NCBI GenBank assembly: GCA_902776305.1
Contig: CACYPS010000021.1
Span: 1-52,934 of the forward strand
From: an uncultured Lachnospiraceae bacterium
GTDB lineage: Bacteria > Bacillota > Clostridia > Lachnospirales > Lachnospiraceae
Direction: 5' to 3'
DNA: 52,934 nucleotides
Position numbers and translations under genes: made by a program. The notes beneath the pieces are model-generated. The model was not told the DNA's origin and did no database searches. It saw only the letters and a program-made list of their open reading frames with translations. Shown here one piece after another: positions 15,601 through 24,626 of this stretch; position 1 is the stretch's first letter, and each line of letters begins with the position of its first letter.

Positions 15601-17202
15601 ATGGCAAATGGAATGACAAAGGAAAAGTATCAGACCCTGAGCGTCAAGGTCCTTCGCGACCTTGCCAAGTCGAGGGGAGTGAATGCTTATTACTCTCTAA
15701 AGAAAGGAGAGCTTATCGAGGCCATGCTGCAGCTCGACGAGGAGGAGAACGGAGCAGGTGCTGCAGGCGAATCGGGCGCTGAAAGCAATGCGGAGCATAC
15801 CGAGTCATCCGGCGGCGACGCTTATAGAGAATATCAGGCGGGTGATGAGTTGACGGCACCCGCAGAACCGGAAACTTATGACGAACGCCGATTCGGTGAA
15901 TCTGAATACGCTAAGGTCGATTCCGCGGAGGAAGAACCCGCATCGGAGACTGATGCGCAGGGCGGTGAGGAGCAGGAAGTTCCGGTTGAAAGAGAAGGGG
16001 GCCGTGAGAACCTCAGAAAAAATAACGGCGATGAGAACGGGAAACAGAAGTATTCGGGTATCCCCGGCGATACGGGAAAACAGGTCAGAGGTATACTGGA
16101 AGTCATGCCTGACGGATTCGGTTTTCTGCGCAGCGCGAACTTTCTTCCCGGTGAGGATGATGTATATGTCTCACCGTCTCAGATCCGAAGATTTAACCTG
16201 AAGACAGGCGATATGGTCACCGGCAACAAGAGAGAGAAAGCTCAGGGCGAGAAGTACGGGGCGCTATTGTATGTCAATACGGTGAACGATCAGCATGCGG
16301 AAAATGCGCGCAAGAGATTCCTTTTTGAGAATATGACGCCCATTTTCCCGAATGAGCGGATCCGCCTTGAGAGACCTAACGGCTCGACTGCCACAAGAAT
16401 TCTCGATCTGATTTCACCGATCGGCAAGGGACAGAGAGGTATGATCGTTGCGCCTCCGAAAGCCGGCAAAACTACCTTGCTCAAGGATATCGCAAGATCG
16501 ATTCTTGCCGGTAATCCGGACGCATATCTGATCATTCTGCTGATCGATGAGCGGCCCGAAGAAGTCACTGACATGAAGGAATCTGTTTTCGGAAAGAATG
16601 TCGAGGTCATCTATTCGACATTTGACGAACAGCCGGAGCATCATAAGCGTGTATCCGAGATGGTAATCGAGAGGGCAAAACGCCTGGTCGAGCACAAACA
16701 GGACGTCTTCATCCTGCTCGACTCCATTACTCGTCTTGCAAGAGCATACAATCTCACGGTATCGCCGAGCGGCAGAACGCTTTCCGGCGGTCTCGATCCG
16801 GCTGCATTGCACATGCCGAAGCGTTTCTTCGGAGCGGCCAGAAATATGCGCGAGGGCGGAAGTCTTACGATTCTTGCCACTGCGCTGGTGGATACGGGAA
16901 GCAAAATGGACGACGTCGTTTATGAGGAATTCAAGGGAACCGGTAACATGGAACTTATCCTCGACAGAAAACTGCAGGAGAAGCGAGTTTTCCCGGCTAT
17001 TGATATTGTCAAGTCCGGCACAAGGCGTGAGGATCTCCTCCTCACACCGAAGGAGCTTCGGGCTGTGGATCTGATGAGAAGGCGTATGAACGGCCTCAAG
17101 CCGGAAGACGCAGTCGAATCGATCCTGAATGCGTTCGCAAGATTCCCGACGAATGAACAGGTCGTGAATCAGGTCCTCGCAAAATGGGGAAAAGATCAAT
17201 AA
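15601..17202 (+). CDS. rho: transcription termination factor Rho
   Basis: A 533-residue hexameric RNA helicase. Order: N-terminal Rho_N helix-extension-helix (1-45), a long acidic low-complexity insert (about 45-165, rich in Glu, Gly and Ala), the cold-shock RNA-binding fold ([16 protein letters not shown]...[14 protein letters not shown]), then the RecA-like ATPase with Walker [13 protein letters not shown] (about 282-293) and Walker [12 protein letters not shown]. The acidic insert is longer than in E. coli Rho (419 residues), as is common in Firmicutes and Actinobacteria with extended Rho. AAAGGG lies 9 bases before the ATG. It is followed by rpmE on its own promoter. Confidence 0.96.
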   Translation: MANGMTKEKYQTLSVKVLRDLAKSRGVNAYYSLKKGELIEAMLQLDEEENGAGAAGESGAESNAEHTESSGGDAYREYQAGDELTAPAEPETYDERRFGESEYAKVDSAEEEPASETDAQGGEEQEVPVEREGGRENLRKNNGDENGKQKYSGIPGDTGKQVRGILEVMPDGFGFLRSANFLPGEDDVYVSPSQIRRFNLKTGDMVTGNKREKAQGEKYGALLYVNTVNDQHAENARKRFLFENMTPIFPNERIRLERPNGSTATRILDLISPIGKGQRGMIVAPPKAGKTTLLKDIARSILAGNPDAYLIILLIDERPEEVTDMKESVFGKNVEVIYSTFDEQPEHHKRVSEMVIERAKRLVEHKQDVFILLDSITRLARAYNLTVSPSGRTLSGGLDPAALHMPKRFFGAARNMREGGSLTILATALVDTGSKMDDVVYEEFKGTGNMELILDRKLQEKRVFPAIDIVKSGTRREDLLLTPKELRAVDLMRRRMNGLKPEDAVESILNAFARFPTNEQVVNQVLAKWGKDQ

Positions 17203-17222
17203 AAGTTCCGGTGAAAAAGTGC

Positions 17223-17251
17223 TTGCATACACCCTGCAAGTGTGTTAGAAT
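17223..17251 (+). promoter_or_regulatory. promoter of rpmE
   Basis: TTGCAT (17223-17228), 17 bases, TAGAAT (17246-17251). Confidence 0.65.
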
Positions 17252-17320
17252 CAATGTCGCTGTCTTATGTGAAAAGGCGATTATTATTTCAGAATATGTA
17301 TTTATAAAGAGGTGAGTGAA

Positions 17321-17524
17321 ATGAAGGAAGGAATCCATCCGAATTACTATCAGGCAACAGTTAGCTGCAACTGCGGAAACACCTTTACTGTTGGCTCAAC
17401 AAAGAAAGATATCCACGTGGAAATTTGCTCCAAGTGCCATCCGTTCTATACAGGCCAGCAGAAAGCTGCTAAGGCTCGCGGACGTATCGAGCGCTTCAAT
17501 AAGAAGTACAACATGGGCAAGTAA
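17321..17524 (+). CDS. rpmE: 50S ribosomal protein L31
   Basis: A 67-residue protein, [17 protein letters not shown] onward, of the zinc-containing L31 type: CNC and CSKC supply four cysteines. GTSKKD-like and [10 protein letters not shown] segments match the family. AGAGGTGAG before 17321 favours this ATG over a GTG at 17312. A terminator follows at 17541. Confidence 0.96.
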   Translation: MKEGIHPNYYQATVSCNCGNTFTVGSTKKDIHVEICSKCHPFYTGQQKAAKARGRIERFNKKYNMGK

Positions 17525-17540
17525 GATAAGACTTTTACAG

Positions 17541-17569
17541 GAGACGGGGCTCTGGCGCCGTCTCTTTTT
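17541..17569 (+). terminator. intrinsic terminator of rpmE
   Basis: GAGACGG (17541-17547) pairs with CCGTCTC (17558-17564), then TTTTT. Confidence 0.85.
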
Positions 17570-17605
17570 CTTTCATTGGAAACTTTGTATTGGAGGAGTC
17601 AGCTG

Positions 17606-18541
17606 ATGCAGAAATCTTCTAACATCGGTGGTCAGGCAGTCATGGAAGGCATTATGATGCGGAACGGAGATACGTATTCTGTTGCTGTCAGAAAACCGGA
17701 TCACACTATTGAGATGAAGACGGAGCCGTTTCGCAGTATCGCACCGTCACCGTCTCTCAGAAAAATTCCGATCATAAGAGGGATGGTAGCCTTCGTAGAC
17801 TCGCTGGTCGTGGGTACAGGCGCGCTCATGTGGTCCGCGGAATACGCGGCGGAAGACGAGGAGGAAGCAGCCAAAAAGGAGGAGAATCCGGAAAAGGAAG
17901 CAAGAACGTGGAAAATTCTTATGACAGTCACTGTTATTATTTCCATATGTTTTTCTGTCGGTCTTTTTGTGGTTTTGCCTTACCTGCTTGCCTCGCTTCT
18001 TCGAAGGATCGGCTCCCCGGAAGTGGTGGTCTCGCTTGCGGAAGCGCTTCTTCGAATTGTCATTTTCCTTCTGTATATGCTCCTGATTTCACGAATGGAG
18101 GACATACAGAGAGTATTTGCCTACCACGGCGCTGAACATAAATGCATTAACTGCATCGAGAACGGCTGGGAACTCAATGTGGAAAATGTCCTGAAATCAT
18201 CAAGACGCCATAAGCGGTGCGGCACGAGCTTTCTGCTTATCGTCATTGTGATATCCGTCATCGCATTTTTGATCCTCGGGCTAATGGGAATAACGTCTCC
18301 GCTTATGCGAATCGGTCTCAGACTACTCCTGATTCCGGTCATCGCAGGTGTTTCGTTTGAATTCCTGAGAGTAGCCGGCTCCAGTGATAATCCGGTCGTA
18401 TGCAAACTTGCCGCGCCGGGACTTGCACTTCAGGGTCTGGTCACCAGGGAGCCGGATGCGGAGATGGCGGAGGTCGCGATCAGCGCTGTAAATGCGGTGT
18501 TCGACTGGAGAGAATGGCAGGAGAAGGAAGGCCTTATCTGA
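17606..18541 (+). CDS. DUF1385 (YqhQ-like) membrane protein
   Basis: A 311-residue protein of the DUF1385 family. It opens with the family signature IGGQAVMEGIMMR and has about four membrane helices (roughly residues 100-128, 135-158, 205-227, 232-252). The conserved YHGAEHKCINCIENG segment lies near the middle. Molecular function is not established. The gene sits in the conserved order rpmE-DUF1385-prmC-prfA of Clostridia. TGGAGGAG precedes the chosen ATG; an upstream in-frame ATG at 17576 lacks such a site. Confidence 0.9.
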   Translation: MQKSSNIGGQAVMEGIMMRNGDTYSVAVRKPDHTIEMKTEPFRSIAPSPSLRKIPIIRGMVAFVDSLVVGTGALMWSAEYAAEDEEEAAKKEENPEKEARTWKILMTVTVIISICFSVGLFVVLPYLLASLLRRIGSPEVVVSLAEALLRIVIFLLYMLLISRMEDIQRVFAYHGAEHKCINCIENGWELNVENVLKSSRRHKRCGTSFLLIVIVISVIAFLILGLMGITSPLMRIGLRLLLIPVIAGVSFEFLRVAGSSDNPVVCKLAAPGLALQGLVTREPDAEMAEVAISAVNAVFDWREWQEKEGLI

Positions 18542-18550
18542 GAGGAAAGT

Positions 18551-19414
18551 ATGACCTATCAAGAATTATATCGGAAGGCATGCGGCATTCTTTTGGAAGC
18601 CGGATGCCGCGAAGCGCAGGCGGACGCCAGGCAGCTGCTTTTTTATGTCGCAGATCTTGACCTGTCGTCTTACGCGCTGCGAATGAACGAGAAGGTACCG
18701 GAAGATATAAGCAGGCGGTATCTGGAAACAATCGCAAGGAGAAGTGCAAGGGAGCCGATTCAGTATATTACAGGAGAGGCTCCCTTTTTTGGATACACTT
18801 TTTATGTGACGCCGGCTGTCCTTATCCCGAGGTTCGACACGGAGATCCTCGTTGAGGAGGCGCTGCGCTATGTGAAGCCGGATTCGCATGTCCTGGACCT
18901 CTGCACAGGCAGCGGGTGTATATTACTGACGATTCTTGCGGAGAGCAGGCGCAAGTATGGCGATGCATGTGAGGTCAGGGGAACGGCATCAGACATTTCA
19001 GAGGATGCACTTTCCGTTGCAAAGTGCAACGACGAAAGGCTTCGAACTGAAGCAAATTTTATTTTAAGCGATTTATTCAATAATATCTGCGGAACTTATG
19101 ATATAATCACTACGAATCCGCCTTATATCCCCACTGAGATCGTTGCCGGGCTGGAGCCGGAAGTGCGGGATCATGAACCGAATCTTGCGCTTGACGGAAA
19201 AGAGGACGGTCTCTTCTTCTACAGGAAGATTGCAAATGAAGCCGGGGCATATCTCAGGGAGGGCGGTCGGCTCATCATGGAAATCGGCTTCGATCAGGGT
19301 GAAGCAGTTATGCAGCTGCTTGATAAGGCAGGGTATACGGATGTAAAATGCATAAAAGATCTCTCCGGACTCGACCGTGTGGTCATGGCGGTGTGGCAGA
19401 CATACAGCAAATAA
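18551..19414 (+). CDS. prmC: peptide chain release factor N5-glutamine methyltransferase
   Basis: A 287-residue SAM-dependent enzyme that methylates the glutamine of the GGQ motif in release factors. A helical N-terminal domain (1-85) is followed by the Rossmann methyltransferase fold with VLDLCTGSGCI (SAM site) and the catalytic NPPY at residues 189-192. It starts 10 bases after DUF1385 and is followed by its substrate gene prfA. Confidence 0.95.
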   Translation: MTYQELYRKACGILLEAGCREAQADARQLLFYVADLDLSSYALRMNEKVPEDISRRYLETIARRSAREPIQYITGEAPFFGYTFYVTPAVLIPRFDTEILVEEALRYVKPDSHVLDLCTGSGCILLTILAESRRKYGDACEVRGTASDISEDALSVAKCNDERLRTEANFILSDLFNNICGTYDIITTNPPYIPTEIVAGLEPEVRDHEPNLALDGKEDGLFFYRKIANEAGAYLREGGRLIMEIGFDQGEAVMQLLDKAGYTDVKCIKDLSGLDRVVMAVWQTYSK

Positions 19415-19438
19415 CATATTGAGAATATGATTGTGAGA

Positions 19439-19483
19439 GCACGAAGTGCGGAACAATCCGTAATCTGCTTGTGAGTGAATCAA
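19439..19483 (+). repeat. family D repeat, copy 1 (prmC-prfA spacer)
   Basis: GCAC-gaa-GTGC hairpin followed by GGAACAATCCGTAATCTGC, then CTTGTGA and AATCAA. A related stretch (GTGC-gtaa-GCAC, AACCATCCGTAAC, CTTGTG, AATCAA) occurs at 43186-43234. The match is partial and the meaning unknown. Confidence 0.4.
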
Positions 19484-20572
19484 ATGATAGATAAAATAGA
19501 CGGAATATTAAAAAGGCAGGAGGAGATCCTTGCCGAACTGGCTCAGCCGGATACGGCGTCGGATCCGGTGCGAATGACGGTCCTTATGAAGGAACAGGCG
19601 CAGCTTGCACCCATTGCCGACACATACAGGGAATACCTGAAAGCTGAGGACGACGAGAAGGACAGCCTTCTCATGCTCGAGGAAGAGCAGGATGAGGAGA
19701 TGCGGCAGATGCTCCGCGAGGAGCAGGTCGCTGCCAAAGAGAAGAAGGAAGAACTCTATGAAAAACTGAGGATCCTGCTTCTTCCGAAGGATCCGAACGA
19801 TGACAGAGATGTCATTGTTGAGATTCGTGCAGGTGCCGGCGGTGACGAGGCGGCCCTCTTCGCATCAGAGATATACCGGATGTATGTAAGATATGCGGAT
19901 ACTCTCGGATGGAAGACAGAGATGATTTCTCTGAATGAGAACGGTCTCGGAGGTTTTAAGGAGTGTACGTTCCAGATCCACGGAACCGGAGCGTTTGAAA
20001 GGCTCAAATATGAGAGCGGCACGCATCGTGTGCAGCGTGTACCTGAGACCGAGAGCGGCGGACGCATTCACACTTCGACTGTTACGGTTGCCGTCCTTCC
20101 GGAGGCCGAGGAAATCGATGTGGAGATCGATCCGAAAGACTGCAGGATTGATGTGTTCCGTGCGACAGGCAACGGCGGACAGTGCGTCAACACGACGGAT
20201 TCCGCTGTAAGACTCACGCATATCCCCACCGGAATCGTGATTTCCTGTCAGGATGAGAAGTCTCAGCTCAAGAACAGGGCGAAGGCCATGAAAGTGCTTC
20301 GCGCGAGATTGTATGATCTCAAACAGCGGGAAGAGCACGATAAGAGGGCAGATCTTCGAAGAAGCCAGGTCGGAACGGGTGATCGCTCGGAGAAAATCCG
20401 CACCTATAATTTCGGACAGGGGCGTGTGACGGACCATAGGATTCATCTCACGCTTCATAAGATAGACAGCATTTTAAACGGCGATCTGAATGAAATCATT
20501 GACAGTCTGATCGCATATGATCAGGCCAGCAAGCTTTCGGCGGAAAACGCGGAAACGGGAAAAACTCAATAG
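19484..20572 (+). CDS. prfA: peptide chain release factor 1
   Basis: A 362-residue class I release factor that reads UAA and UAG and triggers peptide release. PET at 187-189 (in [11 protein letters not shown]) is the RF1 PxT anticodon-like motif (RF2 would have SPF). GGQ is at 231-233 within [15 protein letters not shown]. The ATG at 19484 is chosen; an alternative GTG at 19475 has no better ribosome site. Its GGQ would be the substrate of PrmC encoded just upstream. Confidence 0.95.
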   Translation: MIDKIDGILKRQEEILAELAQPDTASDPVRMTVLMKEQAQLAPIADTYREYLKAEDDEKDSLLMLEEEQDEEMRQMLREEQVAAKEKKEELYEKLRILLLPKDPNDDRDVIVEIRAGAGGDEAALFASEIYRMYVRYADTLGWKTEMISLNENGLGGFKECTFQIHGTGAFERLKYESGTHRVQRVPETESGGRIHTSTVTVAVLPEAEEIDVEIDPKDCRIDVFRATGNGGQCVNTTDSAVRLTHIPTGIVISCQDEKSQLKNRAKAMKVLRARLYDLKQREEHDKRADLRRSQVGTGDRSEKIRTYNFGQGRVTDHRIHLTLHKIDSILNGDLNEIIDSLIAYDQASKLSAENAETGKTQ

Positions 20573-20602
20573 TATAAGCATTTTACAGGAGGTAAAATTA
20601 TC

Positions 20603-21520
20603 ATGAAGAAAGCAGCGCTTGTTATTCTTGCTGCCGGTATCGGCAGCCGTTTCGGAGGCGGGATCAAACAGTTGGAGCCGGTAGGACCGAATGGCGAGAT
20701 CATTATGGATTACTCGATCCATGATGCTATCGAAGCAGGCTTCAGCAAAGTTGTATTTATCATTCGCAGAGATCTGGACGAGGATTTCCGCAGAATCATC
20801 GGCGACAGGATCAGCAAGGTCGTTGAGGTCGCGTACGCTTACCAGGCTATGGACGATCTGCCGGAAGGATTTTCCGTTCCGGAAGGCCGCAAAAAACCGT
20901 GGGGAACAGGTCAGGCAGTACTTGCCGCCCGCGATGTGATCAGTGAGCCGTTCGCGGTCATCAATGCAGATGACTACTATGGAAAAGAGGGCTTTAAGCT
21001 TCTTTACAATGTTCTGACAGCCGACGATGCTTCCGAGGAAGATATTGAGAAAATCTACATGGCAGGCTTTGTTCTGAAAAACACCCTCTCGGATAACGGC
21101 GGTGTCACACGCGGAATCTGCCGTCGCGATGAGGAAGGCAATCTGATCGGAATCGACGAGACGAAAGATATTGTCAAGAACGGTGATGGCGCTGCGGTTC
21201 AGACCGACAACGGACTGGTAGAAGTGGATCCGGAGAGTCTGGTATCAATGAATATGTGGGGATTCTCCCAGTCCTTCGTTAAGGAACTGGAGAAGGGCTT
21301 CCCGGTATTCCTTAAGACGATTGAAGGCAATGAGCTGAAGGCAGAATATCTGCTTCCGATCATTGTTGACGATATGCTCAGCAACGGAAGAGCGGTCGTC
21401 AAAGTACTGCGTACAGACGATCAGTGGTTCGGCGTTACTTATAAGGAAGACAAAGCTTTTGTGAAGGAGTCCTTCGAGAAGCTGGTCAACGCCGGAGTCT
21501 ATAAGTCACCGCTCTTCTGA
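20603..21520 (+). CDS. sugar-phosphate nucleotidyltransferase
   Basis: A 305-residue NTP-transferase-fold protein. The N-terminal ALVILAAGIGSRFGGGIKQLEPVGPNGE matches the nucleotide-binding signature G-x-G-(S/T)-R with a following lysine, and the INADDYYG segment carries the metal-binding aspartates. It resembles proteins annotated as NTP transferase domain proteins in gut Clostridia; the sugar is not known. AGGAGG precedes the ATG. It precedes glmM, which would fit a role in making nucleotide sugars for the cell surface, by inference. Confidence 0.82.
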   Translation: MKKAALVILAAGIGSRFGGGIKQLEPVGPNGEIIMDYSIHDAIEAGFSKVVFIIRRDLDEDFRRIIGDRISKVVEVAYAYQAMDDLPEGFSVPEGRKKPWGTGQAVLAARDVISEPFAVINADDYYGKEGFKLLYNVLTADDASEEDIEKIYMAGFVLKNTLSDNGGVTRGICRRDEEGNLIGIDETKDIVKNGDGAAVQTDNGLVEVDPESLVSMNMWGFSQSFVKELEKGFPVFLKTIEGNELKAEYLLPIIVDDMLSNGRAVVKVLRTDDQWFGVTYKEDKAFVKESFEKLVNAGVYKSPLF

Positions 21521-21573
21521 TGTAACACAGGTCCCGTTTGCGGAATCTTATGCAGCAGATGTATCAGTAACGG

Positions 21574-21605
21574 TTGACATAATTTTGGGACGGAAACGAT
21601 ATGCT
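21574..21605 (+). promoter_or_regulatory. possible promoter upstream of glmM
   Basis: TTGACA (21574-21579) is a perfect -35, but the best -10 (TATGCT, 21600-21605) is 20 bases away, which is longer than usual. The family A hairpin begins 10 bases later. Confidence 0.4.
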
Positions 21606-21611
21606 TAGTCT

Positions 21612-21662
21612 TTGACGCTGAAGTCTCGTGCTTTTGCCGTGAGACGAATGCGAAAAATGAAA
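21612..21662 (+). repeat. family A structured element, copy 2 (glmM leader)
   Basis: TGACGC, then the hairpin GUCUCGUG (21623-21630) with CGUGAGAC (21638-21645), again with two adjacent G-U pairs. GAA (21620-21622) faces GAA (21646-21648), closed by CGC/GCG (21616-21618, 21650-21652). The trailing AATGAAACT is also shared. Only the first hairpin is present here; the AGGAGG of glmM starts about 10 bases later. Confidence 0.6.
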
Positions 21663-21684
21663 CTTACAAACAGGAGGAGTTATT

Positions 21685-23040
21685 ATGGGAAAGTATTTCG
21701 GTACAGACGGTTTCCGCGGAGAAGCCAACAAAGATCTTACTGCAGAGAAAGCTTTTAAGGTCGGACGTTATCTCGGATGGTATTACGGCCGTATGCATGA
21801 GGACGGAAAAGCACAGATCGCGATAGGCAAGGACACGAGAAGAAGCAGTTATATGCTGGAGGATGCACTTTCTGCAGGTCTCACGTCTTCGGGTGCGGAT
21901 GTCTATCTGCTTCATGTCACGACTACACCGTCGGTCTCATACGTTGTTCGTACAGAGAATTTTGACTGCGGTATTATGATCTCAGCCAGCCACAATCCTT
22001 TCTATGACAACGGCATCAAGATCATGCGTTCCAACGGACAGAAGATCGAGCCCGAGATCGAGTATCAGATCGAAGAGTATATTGATGGTAAGATCGAGGA
22101 GATTCCGTACGCAACGCGCGAAGGCATCGGTCGCACAATCGACTTTTCAGCAGGAAGAAACCGCTATATCGGATATCTGATTTCCATTCCTACCCGCAGC
22201 TTTAAGTCAAAGAGAATCGGTCTTGACTGTGCGAACGGAAGCGCTTCCTCGATTGCCAAGAGCGTTTTCGATGCTCTCGGAGCAAAGACCTATGTTATGG
22301 GCAATGCTCCGGACGGCATCAATATCAATCGCGGCTGCGGGTCTACACACATTGAAGCTCTTCAGAATTTTGTTATGGACAACGGACTCGATGTCGGATT
22401 TGCCTATGACGGCGATGCTGACAGATGTCTCTGCGTTGATGATCAGGGAAATATCATCAACGGCGATCATATCATGTATATCTGCGGCAAATTCATGAGC
22501 GAGAACGGTCAGCTGAAAGACAATATGGTCGTCACAACTGTCATGTCCAACCTTGGTCTGTATAAAGCACTTGCCCGTGAAGGAATCAATTATGTTCAGA
22601 CGGCGGTCGGTGATAAGTACGTTGCCGAGAACATGCTTGCCAACGGCTATCGCATCGGAGGAGAGCAGTCCGGACATATCATTTTCAGCAAATATGCTAC
22701 TACAGGTGACGGCATCCTGACGTCTCTGATGGTCATGCAGACCATGCTTGACAAGAAGGCTTCGCTTTCTACTCTCGCATCGGAAATGAAGGTATATCCG
22801 CAGGTACTAAAGAACGTTAAAGTTCATGACAAGGCTGTTGCACAGGCAAATCCGGCTGTTCGGGAAGCAGTTGAGAAAGTCGCGAATGAACTCGGAAAAG
22901 ACGGACGCATCCTTGTACGTGAGAGCGGCACGGAGCCTCTTATCCGCGTAATGGTGGAGGCCGGCACAAATGCCATCTGTCACGAAATGGTGGATAAAGT
23001 CGTCAAAGTCATTTATCAGGAAGGGCTTGCGATAGACTGA
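21685..23040 (+). CDS. glmM: phosphoglucosamine mutase
   Basis: A 451-residue enzyme interconverting glucosamine 6- and 1-phosphate for peptidoglycan precursors. GKYFGTDGFRG opens it. The phosphoserine is S102 in ISASHNPFYDNGIK, the metal-binding loop is DGDADRC, the sugar loop is GEQSGH and the phosphate loop is RESGTEPLIRVM. These are the GlmM rather than PMM/PGM variants. AGGAGG is 8 bases before the ATG. A family A hairpin occupies its leader. Confidence 0.95.
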   Translation: MGKYFGTDGFRGEANKDLTAEKAFKVGRYLGWYYGRMHEDGKAQIAIGKDTRRSSYMLEDALSAGLTSSGADVYLLHVTTTPSVSYVVRTENFDCGIMISASHNPFYDNGIKIMRSNGQKIEPEIEYQIEEYIDGKIEEIPYATREGIGRTIDFSAGRNRYIGYLISIPTRSFKSKRIGLDCANGSASSIAKSVFDALGAKTYVMGNAPDGININRGCGSTHIEALQNFVMDNGLDVGFAYDGDADRCLCVDDQGNIINGDHIMYICGKFMSENGQLKDNMVVTTVMSNLGLYKALAREGINYVQTAVGDKYVAENMLANGYRIGGEQSGHIIFSKYATTGDGILTSLMVMQTMLDKKASLSTLASEMKVYPQVLKNVKVHDKAVAQANPAVREAVEKVANELGKDGRILVRESGTEPLIRVMVEAGTNAICHEMVDKVVKVIYQEGLAID

Positions 23041-23054
23041 CATCGGAGGAAATA

Positions 23055-24089
23055 TTGAAGAAATTAGCTGTATTATTGTTCATATCTGTACTAATTCTTT
23101 CCGGCTGCGGCGCTTCGGCTAATCTGATTTCCAAGGCAGGCGAGAAGCTTGAAGCCGGGAAGTATGAGGAAGCAGAAGCAATTTATAGTGAAGTCACGGA
23201 GACAGGCCGCTATGTTTCGGAGGGCTACCGCGGTATGGGAATCTGCCAGATCAATCAGGGAATGTATGCGGATGCATGCATTTCCTTTGAGAAAGCACTT
23301 CTCTATGCGGACGCCCAGAGTGCGGAGTACACCAGAGATGTGGAACTTTATCTGGCTTATTGCAGACAGCATCACGGTGAGGATGACAAGGCGCTGGAAA
23401 TATATAACGGGATCGTTGCCCGTGACGCAAGTCCGGACGTACTGTATCTCCGGGGAAAACTGTACATGGACCTCGGAAATACGGAGGCTGCCTCTGAGGA
23501 CTTTGACAGAGCAGCTTCGCTGAGCGAAGATTACGATCTCTTTATCAACATCTATGAGGTGTATGCCTCCCATGACAAGAAGGCGGACGGAAGCAGTTTT
23601 CTCGAGAGAGCGCTTCAGATCGTCAGCGATTCCGAAAAGGATTATTATAATAAGGGACTTGTGCATTACTACCTGCAGAATTATGAGGAGTCGAAGACCA
23701 ATCTAATATCGGCACTCGATGAGGATCCGTCCGACAGCGCCTCCATACTTCTGCTCGGAAGAGTGTATCTTTCCATGGGACTGACAGCCGACGCCAGAGC
23801 GATGTTCAATGAGCATATCATAAACGGCAGCAATGCGGCAGCGGCCTATAACGGTCTTGCCATGTGCGACATGGAGGAGGACAATTACGAGTCGGCACTT
23901 AACAATATCAATGCAGGTCTTGAACTGAATGATGCCGAAGCGGACCGCGGACTTATGTACAACAGAATTATCGTGTACGAACATCTGAAGGACTGGAGTT
24001 CTGCGAAGGCGCAGGCGACGGCATTTGTACAGAAATATCCGACAGATGAGGCCGGAATAAGAGAAAATGAGTTCCTGAGTACCCGGTAG
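23055..24089 (+). CDS. TPR-repeat lipoprotein
   Basis: A 344-residue protein starting at TTG, with CGGAGGA 5 bases upstream. The signal peptide ends in the lipobox LSGC (residue 20 region). The rest is a chain of tetratricopeptide repeats (patterns such as YEEAEAIYSEV, YRGMGICQINQGMYADACISFEKAL, YYNKGLVHYYLQNYEESKTNL, AAYNGLAMCDMEEDNYESAL). TPR lipoproteins act as scaffolds at the membrane; the partner is unknown. It starts 14 bases after glmM and may be cotranscribed. Confidence 0.85.
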   Translation: MKKLAVLLFISVLILSGCGASANLISKAGEKLEAGKYEEAEAIYSEVTETGRYVSEGYRGMGICQINQGMYADACISFEKALLYADAQSAEYTRDVELYLAYCRQHHGEDDKALEIYNGIVARDASPDVLYLRGKLYMDLGNTEAASEDFDRAASLSEDYDLFINIYEVYASHDKKADGSSFLERALQIVSDSEKDYYNKGLVHYYLQNYEESKTNLISALDEDPSDSASILLLGRVYLSMGLTADARAMFNEHIINGSNAAAAYNGLAMCDMEEDNYESALNNINAGLELNDAEADRGLMYNRIIVYEHLKDWSSAKAQATAFVQKYPTDEAGIRENEFLSTR

Positions 24090-24171
24090 GAACAAAAAGA
24101 GTCGGGCAACATGAGGTGTCATATCCTGCATGCAATGACAGTGTGCAGGCTGACGCTTTTGTGCCGGAGTT

Positions 24172-24280
24172 AAGAGGGGTTTTCGCACCCGGTGAAGCCA
24201 CAATATATACCAGGCTGTATCTATAAAAGTCTGTTAAATGTTGTGTCGATACTGCCATATGCGAAAGCCCCTCTTTTTTT
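24172..24280 (+). terminator. long-range terminator stem enclosing about 72 bases
   Basis: AAGAGGGGTTTTCGCA (24172-24187) pairs over 16 positions (one G-U) with TGCGAAAGCCCCTCTT (24260-24275), and the T-run continues to 24280. Inside, GGCTGTATC pairs with GATACTGCC with one mismatch, and CACAA with TTGTG competes. It is unusually large for an intrinsic terminator. Confidence 0.65.
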
Positions 24281-24540
24281 GAACTTTTTGAAGAAGGAAT
24301 ACACAGTGTATCAGCATGTGATCCGCACATATGTCTGAACAAATCGGTGCATTATTGTAAACCGCATTCGAAAGTACGAATATATGAATTATATGCGTAT
24401 AACAGAAATGAGCAAAAGTGAGCATGAAAATGAAGATAAATCGTGGATGAACGGTCAAAGATGGGCAGAGTGATTCTTTTTAGTATTTGAAAAGAGCTTT
24501 TTTTCAACAATGTTCACAAAAATGACGGGTCATATTTGGG

Positions 24541-24591
24541 GATTATTCGTGATTGAAAATGATTGAATTTGATTACGCGTGATGGTATGAT
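24541..24591 (+). promoter_or_regulatory. fru operon promoter with 10-bp-phased GATT repeats
   Basis: The promoter is TTGAAT (24563-24568), 17 bases, TATGAT (24586-24591). GAT(T) begins at 24541, 24551, 24561, 24571 and 24581: five starts exactly 10 bases apart, overlapping the -35. DeoR-family repressors commonly bind direct repeats of this kind, so this is the likely autoregulatory operator. AATTTGATTnCG recurs at 26546 ahead of fruA. Confidence 0.65.
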
Positions 24592-24626
24592 AGTTTCAGA
24601 TCAAAAAAGGAGTGTGAGTGGACTAA

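Larger units (their letters stand above)
24090..24626 (+). other. 537-base spacer between the TPR lipoprotein and fruR-like gene
   Basis: No gene is supported. It contains a small hairpin (CCTGCA/TGCAGG, 24125-24149), the long terminator at 24172, an A/T-rich stretch, and the regulated promoter at 24541-24591 listed separately. Confidence 0.6.
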
